From contig CAYMIN010000005.1 of assembly GCA_964390495.1 (NCBI GenBank), positions 62,001 to 126,000 on the forward strand: a stretch of 64,000 nucleotides of DNA, given 5' to 3'. Below, one piece after another: positions 33,936 to 43,717 of the stretch. Under the pieces are notes generated by a model. That model ran no database searches. It had not been told where the DNA came from and saw only the letters and a program-made list of their open reading frames with translations. Position 1 is the first letter of the stretch. Each line of letters opens with the position of its first letter. This DNA is from UBA11051 sp964390495. Its GTDB lineage: Bacteria > Armatimonadota > Zipacnadia > Zipacnadales > UBA11051. The position numbers and the translations under genes are program-made.

Positions 33936-35939
33936 GTGGCACAAGCCCCTGTGGCATATCCGGCTGAGCTCAGCACGCCAGATCCCGCACCAGGCTTGCA
34001 CGGGGCTTCGGTGCCGGCTTTCGTGATATCCGTCATCTTCCTCGCCATCAGCATGGTGTGGGTTTACACCGCCGGGATGGTCTCTCACGGTTCGCAGGTG
34101 GGTGAGAGCGTGCCGGTAATTCCGGCCATCAGCGCGGTCATGCTGCTGACCTTAGTAGCGCCGCTGCTGCGACGGCTGTGGTCCCGACTGGACCTCAGCC
34201 AGCGCGATATCTTGCTGATATATGTGTTTCTGTGCATCGGGGTCACCTGCACCTCGGTGGGCGTGGTGCGCTTTCTGTTGCCTTCGCTGACTGCGGCCCA
34301 GTATTTCGCGGCCCCTGACAATGATTTGGCGGTTCTCGCCAACCATATCCCCCCATGGCTGGCACCTCACGATCCGGCGGCTGTCCGGGACATGTACGAG
34401 GGTGCTGATGGGGAGGTGATTCCCTGGGGGGCATGGGCCGTGCCGCTGGTTTGCTGGTCGGCCTTTCTGCTGGCGGTTTTCGTCTCGATGCTGGGGATAA
34501 TGACACTGTTCCGCCGCCGCTGGTCCGAAATGGAGCACCTCACCTTCCCGATCGTGCACCTGGTGATGGACGTATCGGACCAGAGCCGGGCGCATCTGAT
34601 GACCGCTTTCTTCAGGAACCCGGTAATGTGGGCCGGCTTCGCCCTGGCAGCCGCTTATAATGTCCTCAACATTGTCCACGCCTGGAATCCGTCCGTACCG
34701 GCTCTGGGCAGATCCTACGACCTGGGTGCGCTTTTCACCGAGCGCCCGTGGTCGGCGATAGCGCCGCTGAGTATTGCCTGGCGTCCCGAGAACTTCGGCT
34801 TGGGCTACCTGGTCTCCACCGAGATAACCTTGTCGGTCTGGATATTCTATCTACTGCTGCGGGTCAGCAACGTGGCATCCGTCGCGATCGGCTATGATAT
34901 CCCGGGCTTCCCTTACGATCAGCAGCAGGCGGCCGGTGCGTATCTGGCCCTGGGGATCTTCCTGGTATGGGTCGCTCGGGACGACCTGGCGGCCATCTTG
35001 CGCAAGGCCTGCTCGGCTCTGGGCGAGGGCCCGGATGACAGCAATGAGCCGATGTCCTACCGCTGGGCATTGGTCTCGGCAGTCGGCGGCTTTGCGGGCA
35101 TGGTGCTTTTCGCCGCCAAGGCCGGGATGCTGGTGTGGACCGCCGGCATCTACTTCGGTCTGGTGCTACTCTTTGCGCTGGTCTATGCACGGGCGCGTGC
35201 CGAAGCGGGCGCGGCAATGGTATGGCTGTTCCCCTGGTATCAGGCCAAACGGATGATGATCTATACGCTGGGATCGGCTTCCTTTGCCCCGCATGGCAAC
35301 TTCGGCAATCTGACCATATTCTCAGTCTTCATGTTCCTCAGTCGCGGTTACTACCAGTCTATGATGGCCTATCAGATCGAGGCCGCGAAAATAGCAAGCA
35401 ACCTGCGGGTGCGTCAGCGGGCGATGACGGCGTGGCTGATCGTGGCGCTGCTGTTGGGAATTTTCGGCGCTTATTTCACTCACATGAAGGCCTACTACAC
35501 CCACGGGACGAATATTCTTGAGGGAGGCACAACTGAGGGCGGCAGCCGCATCCGAGTGGTGAAGGCGGACTTCCTGGAAACCGCCGGATATCTGCGGGCT
35601 CATGTTGCGCGCGATGTCAACCGTACCGCAGCCGGAGTGGTCGGTTTTCTCGTCGCCGTGGCCTTGATTATGTTGCGTTCCCTGTTCTTGCGTTTCCCGC
35701 TGCACCCGCTCGGCTATGCGATGGTAACATCGTATGGGGCACCGATTGCGGGACCATTCTTCATCGTCTGGGTGATTAAGACGGCGGTGCTGCGACTGGG
35801 CGGCATGCGCCTGTACCGGCAGCTCATTCCGTTCTTTATCGGTTTTGTATTGGGGCACTTTTTCACCGCCGGCCTGGTCTGGGGCTGGCTGAGTCTGATC
35901 AACGAGATGCACCGCCGCTACTCGGTGCACTTCGGCTGA
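33936..35939 (+). CDS. DUF6785-type membrane protein (copy 3)
   Basis: A 667-residue paralog of the preceding gene, exactly the same length, 80 bp downstream in the same orientation. The two diverge mainly at the N-terminal tail and near residues 525-560, the loop after EGGTTEGG. Retention of equal length and all motifs indicates both copies are functional. They could form a heteromeric transporter or act on related substrates. It is followed 54 bp later by the M28-FtsX fusion, so the three may form one transcript. Confidence 0.85.
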   Translation: MAQAPVAYPAELSTPDPAPGLHGASVPAFVISVIFLAISMVWVYTAGMVSHGSQVGESVPVIPAISAVMLLTLVAPLLRRLWSRLDLSQRDILLIYVFLCIGVTCTSVGVVRFLLPSLTAAQYFAAPDNDLAVLANHIPPWLAPHDPAAVRDMYEGADGEVIPWGAWAVPLVCWSAFLLAVFVSMLGIMTLFRRRWSEMEHLTFPIVHLVMDVSDQSRAHLMTAFFRNPVMWAGFALAAAYNVLNIVHAWNPSVPALGRSYDLGALFTERPWSAIAPLSIAWRPENFGLGYLVSTEITLSVWIFYLLLRVSNVASVAIGYDIPGFPYDQQQAAGAYLALGIFLVWVARDDLAAILRKACSALGEGPDDSNEPMSYRWALVSAVGGFAGMVLFAAKAGMLVWTAGIYFGLVLLFALVYARARAEAGAAMVWLFPWYQAKRMMIYTLGSASFAPHGNFGNLTIFSVFMFLSRGYYQSMMAYQIEAAKIASNLRVRQRAMTAWLIVALLLGIFGAYFTHMKAYYTHGTNILEGGTTEGGSRIRVVKADFLETAGYLRAHVARDVNRTAAGVVGFLVAVALIMLRSLFLRFPLHPLGYAMVTSYGAPIAGPFFIVWVIKTAVLRLGGMRLYRQLIPFFIGFVLGHFFTAGLVWGWLSLINEMHRRYSVHFG

Positions 35940-35993
35940 TCTTGAAAGACAAGGCCCAACGTAGTATGCTTGTCAGCCAGAGGAGAGATCTAC

Positions 35994-38900
35994 ATGTCAA
36001 TTTCTGGGCGTAAGCACCATTACAGCCATGCCGGGCGTCCGTTGATTATGCTGGCGCTGGTCGCCATTGCCGGTCTGATCGGCTCAGCGGTGCTGGCAGC
36101 CAATAGCTACGAGGGATTGGCTGGCAGCATTGACATGCAGAGAGTCGTCAGCGATCTGCAAGCGATGGAGCAGATGGGCAGCCGCGTTTCCGGCTACCCC
36201 GGCAACCAAGCGACCGCTGCGATGATCCTGGCTGAGTTCAAGCGCCTCGGCCTGGAAACGATGGTCCAGGAATACGAGGTGCCCGTGCCTGTTGACCCGG
36301 GCAGCTACCTGAAGGTTGATGGCAAGCGCTATCATCTTGACGGTCTCTGGCCGAACCTGGCGCGCACCTCGCAGGTTGATCAAGAGGGCCTCAGCGGCCC
36401 GGTAATCTATGTTGGTGATGGCACCCTTGCGGATTTCAACGCCAAAGATGTGCGCGGCGCTATCGTCTTGATGGACTTCAACACCCAGCAAAGCTGGATC
36501 AATGCGCCGCTCTTGGGCGCGGCCGCCGTGCTGTTCATCGAGCCGCTGGAGACTACCCGGGGCGAGGCTGAGATGAAGCTGCTGCGCGTGCCGGTGGATG
36601 TGCCCCGGTTCTACATCGGCGGCGACGAGGCAGCCGAGATTCTGACCAAGATCGCCGAAGGTGACGTGCAGGGCACCATAGGTTACGATGAGCCGATGGT
36701 TTGGGAAAGCCGCATCAATCGCAACCTCATCGGTATCCTGCCCGGCAAAGGCGAACTCGGCAAGCAGGCGATCATTCTCGAAGCCTACTACGACTCGATG
36801 TCCGTCGTGCCCGCGCAGGCTCCGGGGGCCTCGGATGCCTGCGGCATAGCCAGCCTGCTGGAGCTCGCCCGTCTGTTAACCGAGTACCCGCCCAGTCGCA
36901 CCGTTATCTTCCTGGCCTGCAGCGGCCATTTCGAGGCGCTTGCCGGCAGCCGCGAGTTCGTCAACCTGTGGGGACAGGAGCCCCGTAAGCAGCGCTACCG
37001 GGACAAGCGCCTCAAAGAGTTGAACCGCGAACTGGAGGAGCTTGAAAGGGCTCTCGAAAACACTCAGACGCGACTTGCGGAAGCCGAGGCGCGCCTGCAG
37101 GAGTTAGACGAGCTGGAGAAAGCTGTCGAGCAGGCCGGCGCAGCAGCTACCTCGGAACAGAAGCAACTGCTGGACGACACCCGACGCAAACTTCAGATTG
37201 ATCCCGCCATCGTTCTCGTCGGCCAGCTTGAAATCAGCCCGCCGGTGGCCCATGAGCGGGTCGCGCGCCTCAAACGCGAGATCGCCAACAAGCAGAATGA
37301 CATCCGCATCTGGGAGCGCTTAGACCAGTTCGATGAAGTACAGATGTTCATTGGCCTCGACCTCAGCACGCATAACGACACCCTCGGCGCCTTCCAGGTG
37401 GGATGGTTCTATCAGCAGGCCCATCTGCTCCGCTTCTACTCGCCGATCGGCAAGCAACTGACCAAGTACGCCGAAGCCGCGTCCGCCGCCCTCGGCTATC
37501 ATGTTGAGGATGTATTCGTTGACGGCATCAACCCGGTCAAGGGCCGCGAGTGGCACACCTTCTTCCCCGGCAAGATCGCCTTTGACCACGAAATGGTCAT
37601 TCGCGGCGGGCGGCCCGGATTCGTTTTCACCACTGTCAATGACGCCCGTTCGCTGATTGATACCCCGCTGGATACTGTCGAGAATCTCGACATCACCAAC
37701 CTACAGACGCAGTTGCGCATGTTGGCCTGCTTGGTTACCGACTTTTGCAGCGAGCCGGAGTTGGAGGAGGTCGCCCTCAAGCGGGTCAAGGCACTTAAGA
37801 AGATGGACGACCTCGACGATGTCAAAGGCGATGTGCTCGAGTTCCGTCGCCGTGAGAGCTTCGTGCCGAATACTCCTGTGCCCGGGGCTTTGGTCGTGGT
37901 GCAGGGCACCTCGCGGATGATGATGGGCGTGCACACCGAAGTCATGGCAATGGCCAATGAAACCAGCGAGTTCATCCTGCGCGGCGAGATGGCCAACCGG
38001 GCGGCCAAGCTGGAGGCTTACGGCTTTTCACCGCGTAACGGTGACATCGTCTATGCTCCCGACCATGGGCCTGATGGTGATGCCAAGTACCCGCGCGAGG
38101 TCTATGGACGGGCCGGCCTCAAGCGCCCCGTTGTTGTATTCAACTGCGCAACCACTGACATCTTCGATCTGGTTGATGAGCGCTACTTCCAGACCCTGCA
38201 GAAGCTGTTCGTCTATGATGCCAAGAACAACAGCACGCCGATCTCCTTCGGCTTCTCCTTGCCCACGGTCAGTAGTGCCGGCGCCGAGTTCCCCTCCTAC
38301 GTCGAGCCCTGTGCGACCGTATATTCCTTGCCCAGCGTTGATCTTGAGGTGACTTTGGGCATGGGGCTTTTGGGCGTGCGGATGATACTGATTAACTCCA
38401 CCGACAAAGACCCCGAAGGCGAGGGCTTCCGGGCCGCCAATACCCCCGCCATCCCGCTCACCCCGCTACAGGCGGCGCAGGATATGTGGAACATTGACGA
38501 GTACCGCATGACGCGGCTGAAGGAGCGCGGCATCACCAACGCCCGCCTCGACAACCTGCACAAGATGGCCGCCGAGGCGCTCCAGCTATCGGAAAAGTAC
38601 GTCAGAGAGCGCGAGTACGACAAAGGTCTGGCCGCGGCCCGCCACGCCTGGGGATACGAGTCCCGAGCTTACCCGGATGTGCAGCGCACCTCCCTCGACG
38701 TGGTCAAAGGCGTGCTCTTCTACCTTGCCCTGCTGCTGCCTTTTGCGTACTTCGGCGAGCGTCTGCTCATCGCCTCCCGAACCGTCATCGGCACCATCAT
38801 GGGCACGGTGGCCGTATTCTTTGTGGTATTCATGGCGCTGGCGGCGGTGCATCCTGCCTTCAAGCTGACGGCTAACCCGCCGATTATCCTGCTGGCCTTC

Positions 38901-40817
38901 ATCATCATGGCCCTGGCGGTTGTGGTTATCATCATCGTGACGATGAAGTTCAACGAGCAGCTTAAGGCCATGAAACAGTCGCGTGGCGGCGTTCATGAGG
39001 CTGATGTGGGACGGCTCTCGGCCACTACCGCAGCCTTCAACTTGGGACTTGCCAACATGCGCCGCAGGAAAGTGCGCACCGCGCTGACGGCCGTAACTCT
39101 GATCCTGCTGACCTTCACCGTCATCAGCTTCACCTCAGTCGTCGCCGGCTTGCGGGTCAACGAGATCAAGCTACCGTTCGCGCCGACTTACCAGGGCGTG
39201 ATGTTGCGCGATCGCTCCTGGCTGTCGTTGGAGTCGCCGACCGCCGACATCATCGAAAACGAGTTCCAACGAACGGCCGTAGTGTCACCGCGAGCCTGGT
39301 ACACCTCAGCGCAGATTGACAAAGAGTTGATGATAGATGTCACTAACGCGGCCGACACCTCCAAGCAGTACACGATAAGCTGCATCCTCGGCCTCTCGCC
39401 CCAGGAACAGGGCGTAATGACGGTCAATGACTTGATCGCCGCCGGCCGCTGGATCCGTCCGGAAGACAAAGACGCCTGCCTGATACCGACCGGAGTTGCC
39501 GATGCCCTGCAGATCACGCATGAGGACATCGGCAGCGCCGAGGTGATCATGTTCGGCAGCCGTTACCGCGTTATCGGCATCCTCAGCGAGGAGGAGATGC
39601 GCAAGCTGCGGGACCTGGACGGCGAGCCGCTGATGCCGGTCAACTACGCGCTGCTGCGTCCCGAGATACTTAAGGAGCTCCAGCGCCAGGCCGAGCAGCG
39701 CTCTCAGCTTGGGGCCAGCAGTGCCGGCTCGCTGTTGCAGGAATACAAGCACTTTGGCCCCGAGAAGCTCATCGTTCTGCCCTACAACCGCGTACTTGAG
39801 TTGGGCGGTACGCTGCGTTCCATCGCCGTCAAGTTCCGGGACGCCGAAGAAGTCTTGAGCAATGTCCAGAGAATGATGAAGCGCTTCGCGCTGTCGCTGT
39901 ACACCGGCTCAGGCGATAGTACCTACCTGTTTAGCTCCGTCGGCGTCACCTCACTCAGCGGCATGGAAAGCATCGTTATCCCGATTCTCATCGCCGCGCT
40001 GATCGTTCTCAACACCATGCTTGGGGCGGTTCATGAACGTACCGGCGAGATCCACATCTACAGCTCGCTGGGGCTGGCACCCTCACACGTCTCAATGCTG
40101 TTTCTGGCTGAAGCCTCTGTGTTCGCTGTTCTTGGTGCTATTGTGGGGTACTTAATGGGCCAGGTGCTTACCAAGATACTGCTGGAAACGGGGAGTATGC
40201 ACGGGCTGGAGCTCAACTACTCCTCCCTGGCGGCGATCGCCGTCACCATCATATCAATGGCGGTGGTGGTGCTATCAACCTTGTATCCGAGCAAAAAGGC
40301 CTCCGAGATCGCCTCTCCGGGCATCGAGCGACACTGGTCGCTGCCCGAACCGGACGGCGACATCATGACTATCGTGTTGCCGTTCACGGTCACGGGGCGT
40401 GACGCCTACGGTGTCTCGGCATTTCTCAAGGAATTCTTCGACGAATATGTGGGCTATGCGGGCGGGGACTTCCTTGCCGAGAACGTGCGGCTGGAACCCG
40501 ACCAAACGGAACATGGCGAGGGCATGGCGATACGCCTGCGCATGTGGTTGGCCCCGTACGATCTAGGGGTGAGCCAGGACTTCGCCCTGGTCTGCGAACC
40601 GACCGGCGACAGCGACATCTTCGCCATAGTGCTGCGCCTCAACCGCCTGGCCGGTGACATCAACTCGTGGAAGAAGACCAATACCTTGTTCCTGGGCCAG
40701 ATCCGCAAGCAGTTCCTGATCTGGCGTACGGTCCCGCAGGGCGAGAAGGTCGCATACGCCGAGCGGGCCGACCAGATCCTCGCCGGCACCTACGAGGAGG
40801 CCGGAGACCTACTCTAA
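35994..40817 (+). CDS. Fusion of degenerate M28 peptidase and FtsX-type permease
   Basis: A 1607-residue membrane protein. ATG at 35994 has AGGAGAG 6 bases upstream. Order: a signal/anchor segment (16-35), a PA-like insert (about 100-235), an M28 aminopeptidase-like domain (240-325 and 448-580) interrupted by a coiled coil (335-400), a long extracytoplasmic part, three transmembrane segments near 905-985, then an FtsX permease core with four more spans. The M28 metal ligands are mostly lost: the expected His in xHYDS is Tyr265, the Glu-Glu pair is His312-Phe313 and the last His is Asp556, while Asp281 remains. It probably binds rather than cleaves peptides and passes a signal or substrate through the FtsX part. 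No partner ATPase gene is adjacent. Confidence 0.82.
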   Translation: MSISGRKHHYSHAGRPLIMLALVAIAGLIGSAVLAANSYEGLAGSIDMQRVVSDLQAMEQMGSRVSGYPGNQATAAMILAEFKRLGLETMVQEYEVPVPVDPGSYLKVDGKRYHLDGLWPNLARTSQVDQEGLSGPVIYVGDGTLADFNAKDVRGAIVLMDFNTQQSWINAPLLGAAAVLFIEPLETTRGEAEMKLLRVPVDVPRFYIGGDEAAEILTKIAEGDVQGTIGYDEPMVWESRINRNLIGILPGKGELGKQAIILEAYYDSMSVVPAQAPGASDACGIASLLELARLLTEYPPSRTVIFLACSGHFEALAGSREFVNLWGQEPRKQRYRDKRLKELNRELEELERALENTQTRLAEAEARLQELDELEKAVEQAGAAATSEQKQLLDDTRRKLQIDPAIVLVGQLEISPPVAHERVARLKREIANKQNDIRIWERLDQFDEVQMFIGLDLSTHNDTLGAFQVGWFYQQAHLLRFYSPIGKQLTKYAEAASAALGYHVEDVFVDGINPVKGREWHTFFPGKIAFDHEMVIRGGRPGFVFTTVNDARSLIDTPLDTVENLDITNLQTQLRMLACLVTDFCSEPELEEVALKRVKALKKMDDLDDVKGDVLEFRRRESFVPNTPVPGALVVVQGTSRMMMGVHTEVMAMANETSEFILRGEMANRAAKLEAYGFSPRNGDIVYAPDHGPDGDAKYPREVYGRAGLKRPVVVFNCATTDIFDLVDERYFQTLQKLFVYDAKNNSTPISFGFSLPTVSSAGAEFPSYVEPCATVYSLPSVDLEVTLGMGLLGVRMILINSTDKDPEGEGFRAANTPAIPLTPLQAAQDMWNIDEYRMTRLKERGITNARLDNLHKMAAEALQLSEKYVREREYDKGLAAARHAWGYESRAYPDVQRTSLDVVKGVLFYLALLLPFAYFGERLLIASRTVIGTIMGTVAVFFVVFMALAAVHPAFKLTANPPIILLAFIIMALAVVVIIIVTMKFNEQLKAMKQSRGGVHEADVGRLSATTAAFNLGLANMRRRKVRTALTAVTLILLTFTVISFTSVVAGLRVNEIKLPFAPTYQGVMLRDRSWLSLESPTADIIENEFQRTAVVSPRAWYTSAQIDKELMIDVTNAADTSKQYTISCILGLSPQEQGVMTVNDLIAAGRWIRPEDKDACLIPTGVADALQITHEDIGSAEVIMFGSRYRVIGILSEEEMRKLRDLDGEPLMPVNYALLRPEILKELQRQAEQRSQLGASSAGSLLQEYKHFGPEKLIVLPYNRVLELGGTLRSIAVKFRDAEEVLSNVQRMMKRFALSLYTGSGDSTYLFSSVGVTSLSGMESIVIPILIAALIVLNTMLGAVHERTGEIHIYSSLGLAPSHVSMLFLAEASVFAVLGAIVGYLMGQVLTKILLETGSMHGLELNYSSLAAIAVTIISMAVVVLSTLYPSKKASEIASPGIERHWSLPEPDGDIMTIVLPFTVTGRDAYGVSAFLKEFFDEYVGYAGGDFLAENVRLEPDQTEHGEGMAIRLRMWLAPYDLGVSQDFALVCEPTGDSDIFAIVLRLNRLAGDINSWKKTNTLFLGQIRKQFLIWRTVPQGEKVAYAERADQILAGTYEEAGDLL

Positions 40818-40841
40818 GAGATAATTCATCGCCCACACACA

Positions 40842-40870
40842 AAGCCACCAGCTTAGTGCTGGTGGCTTTT
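40842..40870. terminator. Bidirectional intrinsic terminator
   Basis: A perfect stem AAGCCACCAGC/GCTGGTGGCTT around a 5-base loop, with T-rich flanks on both strands. It lies between the M28-FtsX gene (plus) and the GH39-like gene (minus). Confidence 0.85.
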
Positions 40871-40900
40871 CCATTCGGCGTAAGCGTTGCCGGTAGGTCG

Positions 40901-42862
40901 TCACTGCTCAGCGATGAGACTTGTGGACAGGTTGATGAATTGCACCACCGAGACTCCGGGGCCCTGGAACTTCACCTTCTGCGTCGTGCTCAGACTGAGA
41001 TTGCGATGCTGGACGGTCTTGGCTTCCCCAAGGTCGAGCTTGCGCTCCCTGACCAGCTCAGGCCTCGGCAGACCGACAACGCGGAGGGTGACGGCGGTGG
41101 GCCACGGCGAACGGTTGACCACAAACACGTTGCCGGCGTGCTCCGTAGCCACCGCGACTATCAGGATGCCGAGTGGGTACGGGGTATAGGCCCGGCAACT
41201 GGCTCCCCGGGGCGCATAGGTCTTGATGAGCCACGCGGCCCAGTACGCCGAACGCGGCTGACCCTGCGGAGTAAGCAGCCCGGGGCCGGTGTCAGCAAGT
41301 TGCGTCCACAGCAGCTTGTCGGCATAACGGGTCGCCGACAAGGCGGAGGTTGCCAGGAACACGGCTTCAGCAGCCTCCTGCTCCGCGGCCGGTGCACGCT
41401 TGATCCCCCAGTCGGTCACGAATAGCTCGGCCCGCTTGCCGGTGGTGCCGAGGTATCTGGCGATCTGCTCGTAGCCCCAGCCGGTTTCGGTAGGTGAGAT
41501 GCCGTATGCCGCCGCGAGTTCCGGATCATCCGGCCGGTTCGGGCCCTCCAGACACAACTGGCATGACAGAAAGCTCAGCCTCTCCGCCCCACCGACGAAC
41601 TCCTTGATAGACCATTGGTTGGTATCAGCGAAGCCGGGACCGCCGGTCTGGGCCGCCGGGTCCGCCGCCCGCAGGCGCTCGGCCAGGCCGTTGTACTCAC
41701 TGACCAGCTCGCTGACCTCCGCAAAGCGGCCGCGCAGAGGTGCCTCGAACAGCTCATAGTACGGACGCCGCTGCGTGCCTAGCCACAGCTCGGCCAGCTT
41801 GGTGCAGGTTGAATCGAACAATGTCCGCAGGTGCCGGCTGTTGGTAGGCTCCGGCACAGCCGCGGGCAGGTCCAGGCATATCAACGGCCTTATTCCCAGG
41901 CTCAACAACCAATTGACGTGATGGGTTAGGCCGGCGGTGTCAAATTGGGCCTCGTCGGGCAAATAGTAGTCGGCCAATCGCAGGCGGCCCACACACGGAG
42001 CCAAATCGGCGGCCAAAGCGCCGATCCGCTCGACCAGCCGCTCATCGGTGCCGATAGGCGCGGTATCGGCAGCCAGGTTGAAGCCGATCTGAGCCAGGCA
42101 GCGGCCCAGATTCTGCCGGAAATCCACCACCATCTCATCCGGTCTGTCGGTGACGGGGGGTTGCTCCCGGGCATAGCTCAGCGGGCGGACCTCGATATGG
42201 TCCACAACCAAGCGCACCCGCTCCCACGTGCCGGTCTTGACGAACTGCAGCAGGTAAACATGGCTGAGGGTTGCCTCGTCAAGCGCGGTGCCGTCATCGG
42301 TGCAGAAGCCGAAAAAGCGCAGAGACAGGTGCTGCCACTTGCGCTCGGTCAGCTTTAGAGGCTGTGAGTAGCTGCGATCTTCGACTTGCCCGTCAGGCCT
42401 CGGCACTTGGGCGCGCAGTGTCACCCGCACCGATACCGCTGCGGTCGTCGGCTTGGCCCATAGGGAAAGCTGGCCGACGCCGCTCTCGCGCCATTGCTTT
42501 CCGTCAACTGGCAGACTAACGCTGGCCCAGGCGTTGGCTGCGGGCGGGAAGTCAATCATCGCCGCCTGTACGCCACCCGATGGCGGGGGCGTAGCTTGGC
42601 TGCCTGCCGGCACCGTGGCAGTGGCGTAGATGCCGCATAGTCTTGCCGGCGCCCCGCTGCCGGCGACGGTGCTGTCATTGGTTCTCCAGTTACCGACGCC
42701 GTCCTCAAAGTCATCAAGGAGAATAGCTGTTGGAGGAGCCGCGCACACAATGGGGGAGAGCAGCAGCATTACCAACAAGGCTGTGAACAGGCCGCAGTGG
42801 CACGCTGGGCTGCTGCCAGCCACTGTTGAGCATCGAGGCGTCTCCGGCTTTGTCCTGCCCAC
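40901..42862 (-). CDS. Secreted GH39/GH51-like protein, probably non-catalytic
   Basis: A 653-residue exported protein. The signal peptide ends near IVCAAP. Residues about 48-230 form a carbohydrate-binding-type beta-sandwich (DDFEDGVGNWRTND onward). A TIM-barrel domain follows, with GH39-like landmarks, but the acid/base motif ELWNEP is ELFEAP (370-375, so Glu becomes Ala374) and the nucleophile motif TEW is TDW (Asp484). These changes suggest lost or altered hydrolase activity. It may bind plant or bacterial polysaccharide. It is one of several glycan-active proteins in the window. Confidence 0.65.
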   Translation of the reverse strand: MGRTKPETPRCSTVAGSSPACHCGLFTALLVMLLLSPIVCAAPPTAILLDDFEDGVGNWRTNDSTVAGSGAPARLCGIYATATVPAGSQATPPPSGGVQAAMIDFPPAANAWASVSLPVDGKQWRESGVGQLSLWAKPTTAAVSVRVTLRAQVPRPDGQVEDRSYSQPLKLTERKWQHLSLRFFGFCTDDGTALDEATLSHVYLLQFVKTGTWERVRLVVDHIEVRPLSYAREQPPVTDRPDEMVVDFRQNLGRCLAQIGFNLAADTAPIGTDERLVERIGALAADLAPCVGRLRLADYYLPDEAQFDTAGLTHHVNWLLSLGIRPLICLDLPAAVPEPTNSRHLRTLFDSTCTKLAELWLGTQRRPYYELFEAPLRGRFAEVSELVSEYNGLAERLRAADPAAQTGGPGFADTNQWSIKEFVGGAERLSFLSCQLCLEGPNRPDDPELAAAYGISPTETGWGYEQIARYLGTTGKRAELFVTDWGIKRAPAAEQEAAEAVFLATSALSATRYADKLLWTQLADTGPGLLTPQGQPRSAYWAAWLIKTYAPRGASCRAYTPYPLGILIVAVATEHAGNVFVVNRSPWPTAVTLRVVGLPRPELVRERKLDLGEAKTVQHRNLSLSTTQKVKFQGPGVSVVQFINLSTSLIAEQ

Positions 42863-42896
42863 TGCTGGTCACCTCTGCGGCGCTAGACCGGGCCTC

Positions 42897-43658
42897 TTAC
42901 GGCTTGCGGGACTGCTTGCAGATCATCGCGCCGATCAGACCGGCCCCGAAGCCGTTGTCTATATTGACCACTGCCACGCCACCGGCGCAGCTATTGAGCA
43001 TCGCCAGCAGGGCCGCGAGGCCGCCGAAGCTGGCCCCGTAGCCGACGCTGGTAGGCACGGCGATGACCGGGGCTGAGACCAATCCGGCGACCACGCTGGG
43101 CAGGGCTCCCTCCATGCCGGCCACCACCACCAGGGCGCCTGCTTGCTGGAGCGTGTCGCGGTAGTGCAGCAGCCGGTGCAGGCCGGCGACGCCGACATCG
43201 AACAGCTCCTGCACCGGACAGCCACTTGCCTTTGCTATAGTGGTGGCCTGGCGCGCCACCGGAATGTCGGAGGTGCCCGCTGACAGCACCACCAGAGGCG
43301 GGATCGTGTCATCCGGCTCCGGCATCGGCCCGATACAGGCAATCCGGGCGGCCTCGTCGTAGCTCACATCGCCGAACTCCTCGCAGAGCGCGGCGTGGAC
43401 TTCCGCATCAGCAGAGGTGACCAGAGCCAGCGCATCATCGGCCCGCAGGCGCTTGGCGATGGCCACTACCTGTCGCGGTGTCTTGCCGGGTGAGTATATG
43501 ACTTCGGGAAAGCCCCGGCGCAAGCGGCGGTGATGGTCAATCTTGGCGAAGCCGAGATCCTCAAACGGCAGATGCCTGAGCTCGGTCAGGGCCTCGTCTA
43601 TGCTCACCTCACCGCCGGTCAGCTTCTCCAAGAGGGCGCGAATCTGCTCCTCGTTCAT
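42897..43658 (-). CDS. larB: Nickel-pincer cofactor biosynthesis protein LarB
   Basis: A 253-residue LarB. Family hallmarks are FAKIDHHRRLRRGFPEVIYSPGKTPRQ near residue 38, VVLSAGTSDIPVARQA, VFDVG-like ELFDVGVAGLHRLL, VVVAGMEGALPSVVAGLV, and PTSVGYGASFGGLAALLAMLNSCAGGVAVVNIDNGFGAG. LarB carboxylates and hydrolyses nicotinic acid adenine dinucleotide in the first step of the cofactor used by lactate racemase and related enzymes. larC and larE are not in the window. It is followed downstream by a GH-like gene and preceded by a small protein gene. Confidence 0.92.
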   Translation of the reverse strand: MNEEQIRALLEKLTGGEVSIDEALTELRHLPFEDLGFAKIDHHRRLRRGFPEVIYSPGKTPRQVVAIAKRLRADDALALVTSADAEVHAALCEEFGDVSYDEAARIACIGPMPEPDDTIPPLVVLSAGTSDIPVARQATTIAKASGCPVQELFDVGVAGLHRLLHYRDTLQQAGALVVVAGMEGALPSVVAGLVSAPVIAVPTSVGYGASFGGLAALLAMLNSCAGGVAVVNIDNGFGAGLIGAMICKQSRKP

Positions 43659-43717
43659 AACCAGCTTATCCTCAGGTGGCGCTGCCGCCCAATCGAGCGC
43701 GGCAGGCTGAGACGGGT

